Of a stretch of DNA of 64,000 nucleotides, positions 62,333 to 64,000 are shown piece by piece; the stretch's first letter is position 1; every line of letters begins with the position of its first letter. This DNA comes from CAWVSB01 sp036960375 (GTDB taxonomy: Bacteria > Pseudomonadota > Gammaproteobacteria > Pseudomonadales > CAWVSB01): the NCBI GenBank assembly GCA_036960375.1, contig JBALVY010000006.1:62001-126000 (forward strand). Reading direction: 5' to 3'. The notes below the pieces were generated by a model. The model saw only the letters and a list, made by a program, of their open reading frames with translations, searched no databases and was not told the origin of the DNA. The translations under genes were made by a program, and so were the position numbers.

Positions 62333-62827
62333 ATGGAAGAAAAAGTATTTAGTCATATCGATGTCAACGGCAAGGCCCAGATGGTTGATGTGACAGACAA
62401 GCCAATTAGCTCGCGAGAGGCGGTGGCTCACGGGCGGGTTAGGATGCAGGCAGAAACCTTGTCTATGATTTTGCAGGGTGAACACCATAAAGGCGATGTT
62501 TTTGGTGTTGCACGCATTGCAGGTATTCAGGCAGCCAAGAAATGTTCAGATCTTATTCCTCTTTGTCACCCGCTTATGCTCAGTAGCGTCAAAGTCACGA
62601 TGGACGCAGATGAAATCAATAATACCGTTGAAATAACGGCCACTTGCAAACTGGCAGGCACAACGGGGGTTGAGATGGAAGCTCTTACGGCTGTATCAGT
62701 TGCCGCATTGACGCTTTATGATATGTGCAAAGCAGTGGATAAAGGTATGATCATTGAGGCCGTTCAGCTATTGGAAAAAAGCGGCGGTCGCAGCGGCCAC
62801 TGGCTTGCCGATGAGATAAAACCATGA
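62333..62827 (+). CDS. moaC: cyclic pyranopterin monophosphate synthase
   Basis: MoaC, 164 residues, completes cyclic pyranopterin formation for molybdenum cofactor. MVDVTDKPISSREAVAHGRV, KKCSDLIPLCHPLMLSSV, TGVEMEALTAVSVAALTLYDMCKAVDK and GGRSGHW are the family motifs. MoaA is not in the window. It overlaps moaD by four bases. Confidence 0.97.
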   Translation: MEEKVFSHIDVNGKAQMVDVTDKPISSREAVAHGRVRMQAETLSMILQGEHHKGDVFGVARIAGIQAAKKCSDLIPLCHPLMLSSVKVTMDADEINNTVEITATCKLAGTTGVEMEALTAVSVAALTLYDMCKAVDKGMIIEAVQLLEKSGGRSGHWLADEIKP

Positions 62828-63075
62828 TTAACATAGTTTTTTTTGCTCGTATCAGAGAACAATTGGGTGTCGGACAGCTCACTTCACCTATTAACCAACT
62901 CAAGACTGTAGCCGATTTGCGTCGTCAGTTAATCGAAGAGCATGAGGCCAGCTGGTCTGAGGTATTAATGGCCCAAAACGTCGTTATTGCAGTTAACCAA
63001 GTCGTCTCTGATGAGACAGCCGAAATTAGTTCTGGCGATGAGGTGGCTTTCTACCCTCCCGTAACAGGTGGTTAA
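62824..63075 (+). CDS. moaD: molybdopterin synthase sulfur carrier subunit
   Basis: MoaD, 83 residues, ubiquitin-like, ending in the functional GG (YPPVTGG) that carries the thiocarboxylate. FFARIREQLG is the usual N-terminal strand. ATGA overlap with moaC and a 2-base gap to moaE. Confidence 0.96.
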   Translation: MINIVFFARIREQLGVGQLTSPINQLKTVADLRRQLIEEHEASWSEVLMAQNVVIAVNQVVSDETAEISSGDEVAFYPPVTGG

Positions 63076-63077
63076 AT

Positions 63078-63539
63078 ATGGATTGTCCAATATCAGTGAA
63101 GGTCTGTGAGGACGATTTTGATGTCGGTCATGAAACTGCTGTGTTGCAGCACGCTAAACCCGACGTTGGTGCCGTAGTAAATTTTGTTGGTTATGTGCGC
63201 AATATAAATGATGGCGAAACAGTAAGTGCTCTGGAGCTGGAGCATTATCCAGCGATGACAGAAAAGTCTATAAGCGATATAGCAATACAGGCCCGAGAGA
63301 AATGGGACTTGCTCGGTATCCAGATTATACATCGAGTGGGGAGATTAGCCCCGGAGGATCAAATAGTCTATGTCGGCGTGGCCAGCAAGCACCGACTAGA
63401 GGCCTTTACGGCCTGTGAATTTATTATGGACTATCTAAAAACCCAAGCGCCTTTCTGGAAAAAAGAAAGTACGCCTAACGGCGATCGGTGGGTGGATGCC
63501 AGAGAAAAGGACAATACAGCCTTAGCACGATGGGATTAA
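63078..63539 (+). CDS. moaE: molybdopterin synthase catalytic subunit
   Basis: MoaE, 153 residues, works with MoaD to insert the dithiolene sulfurs. GAVVNFVGYVRNIND, LELEHYPAMTEKSI, IIHRVGRLAPEDQIVYVGVASKHRLEAF and KTQAPFWKKES (catalytic lysines) are present. Confidence 0.97.
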   Translation: MDCPISVKVCEDDFDVGHETAVLQHAKPDVGAVVNFVGYVRNINDGETVSALELEHYPAMTEKSISDIAIQAREKWDLLGIQIIHRVGRLAPEDQIVYVGVASKHRLEAFTACEFIMDYLKTQAPFWKKESTPNGDRWVDAREKDNTALARWD

Positions 63540-63574
63540 ATTAACTGCAATAGCTAAAAGAAGAGGAATAATAG

Positions 63575-64000
63575 ATGAGTGTAGATAGCCTGCAACTACG
63601 TAGTGCTTTTGGACGGTTTTCAACAGGTGTTACCGTGGTCACAGCAAATCCACCGGGTTTTGAGCCCTTTGGCATGACGGCGAATTCCTTCTCGTCATTG
63701 TCATTAGACCCACCATTAGTGTTGTGGAGTATTCAGAAGAATTCGGATTGCTTTAAAGCCTTTGAAATAGCAGATGGCTTTACCATCAATATACTTGCTG
63801 ATGATCAGGAAGCTTTATCCAACGCATGTGCAAAGAAAGGCAATCATCAGTTGACCGAAGACAGTTATCGAATCGGTCGCAGTGGATATCCTGTTTTGCG
63901 TAATGCTCTCACTACCTTTGAATGTAAAATGTGGGCGCGTTATGAAGGCGGTGACCATGTTATTCTGGTCGGTGAAGTAATTGAGCTCGATGATCGACCA
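63575..64000 (+). CDS. flavin reductase-like FMN-binding protein, 3' end outside window
   Basis: A flavin reductase (HpaC/PheA2-type split barrel) whose 3' end lies beyond the window; 142 codons are visible with no stop. It begins MSVDSLQLRSAFGRFSTGVTVVTA and continues GMTANSFSSLSLDPPLVLWSI, both family signatures, with the flavin-contacting serine/threonine stretch. AAGAGGAAT precedes the ATG. It may supply reduced flavin to a two-component monooxygenase such as the luciferase-like enzymes (inference). Confidence 0.88.
   Translation, partial: MSVDSLQLRSAFGRFSTGVTVVTANPPGFEPFGMTANSFSSLSLDPPLVLWSIQKNSDCFKAFEIADGFTINILADDQEALSNACAKKGNHQLTEDSYRIGRSGYPVLRNALTTFECKMWARYEGGDHVILVGEVIELDDRP

Noticed and set aside
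1..64000. CRISPR arrays, prophage or toxin-antitoxin systems
   Set aside because: No regularly spaced direct repeats, phage structural genes or recognisable toxin-antitoxin pair were found.

Overview
The window reads as chromosomal DNA of a free-living, probably marine, gammaproteobacterium of the Pseudomonadales / former Cellvibrionales type. The basis is gene order: leuC-leuD-leuB-asd-fimV-truA-trpF-trpB-trpA-accD-folC-dedD-cvpA-purF-metZ is a backbone I associate with this group, and FimV, MiaE, AcnB and the MoxR/DUF58/TgpA trio fit it. The genus cannot be fixed from the sequence alone. No phage, IS element or CRISPR array was seen.

Region 1 (1-15.7 kb) is accessory and catabolic. It holds the end of a luciferase-like flavin monooxygenase, a lipoprotein PQQ/haem c alcohol dehydrogenase, two tandem paralogous TonB-dependent receptors, two tandem paralogous AraC-type regulators, an alpha-methylacyl-CoA racemase, an APC-family permease, a FadD19-like acyl-CoA synthetase and a flavodoxin. 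Racemase plus FadD19-like ligase suggests oxidation of a branched or sterol/isoprenoid side chain (inference). The receptor duplication includes gene, promoter, a 32-nt operator-like element at an identical distance from both start codons, and a terminator hairpin. A remnant of an NADP-dependent oxidoreductase lies between the second AraC gene and the racemase.

Region 2 (15.7-37.7 kb) is the housekeeping backbone: a LysR regulator divergent from leuCDB, then asd, fimV, truA, trpFBA, accD, folC, dedD, cvpA, purF, metZ, a MoxR-DUF58-transglutaminase operon and a small secreted protein.

Region 3 (37.7-50.4 kb) carries acnB, miaE, lpxH, ppiB, glnS, cysS, a radical SAM gene, an ELM1-like gene, folD, a tRNA-Pro/Arg/His cluster with a clear promoter, a second luciferase-like oxidoreductase and a small membrane protein.

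Region 4 (50.4-60.4 kb) is a cobalamin riboswitch followed by a ten-gene B12 uptake and salvage/assembly operon: btuB, cobO, cobQ, btuC, btuD, cobU, cobT, cobC, cobS, btuF. Many of its genes overlap or nearly abut. Region 5 (60.4-64 kb) has a stand-alone FimV N-terminal-domain protein, a possible 60-residue ORF, a metallo-beta-lactamase-fold hydrolase, moaC-moaD-moaE, and a flavin reductase cut by the window edge.
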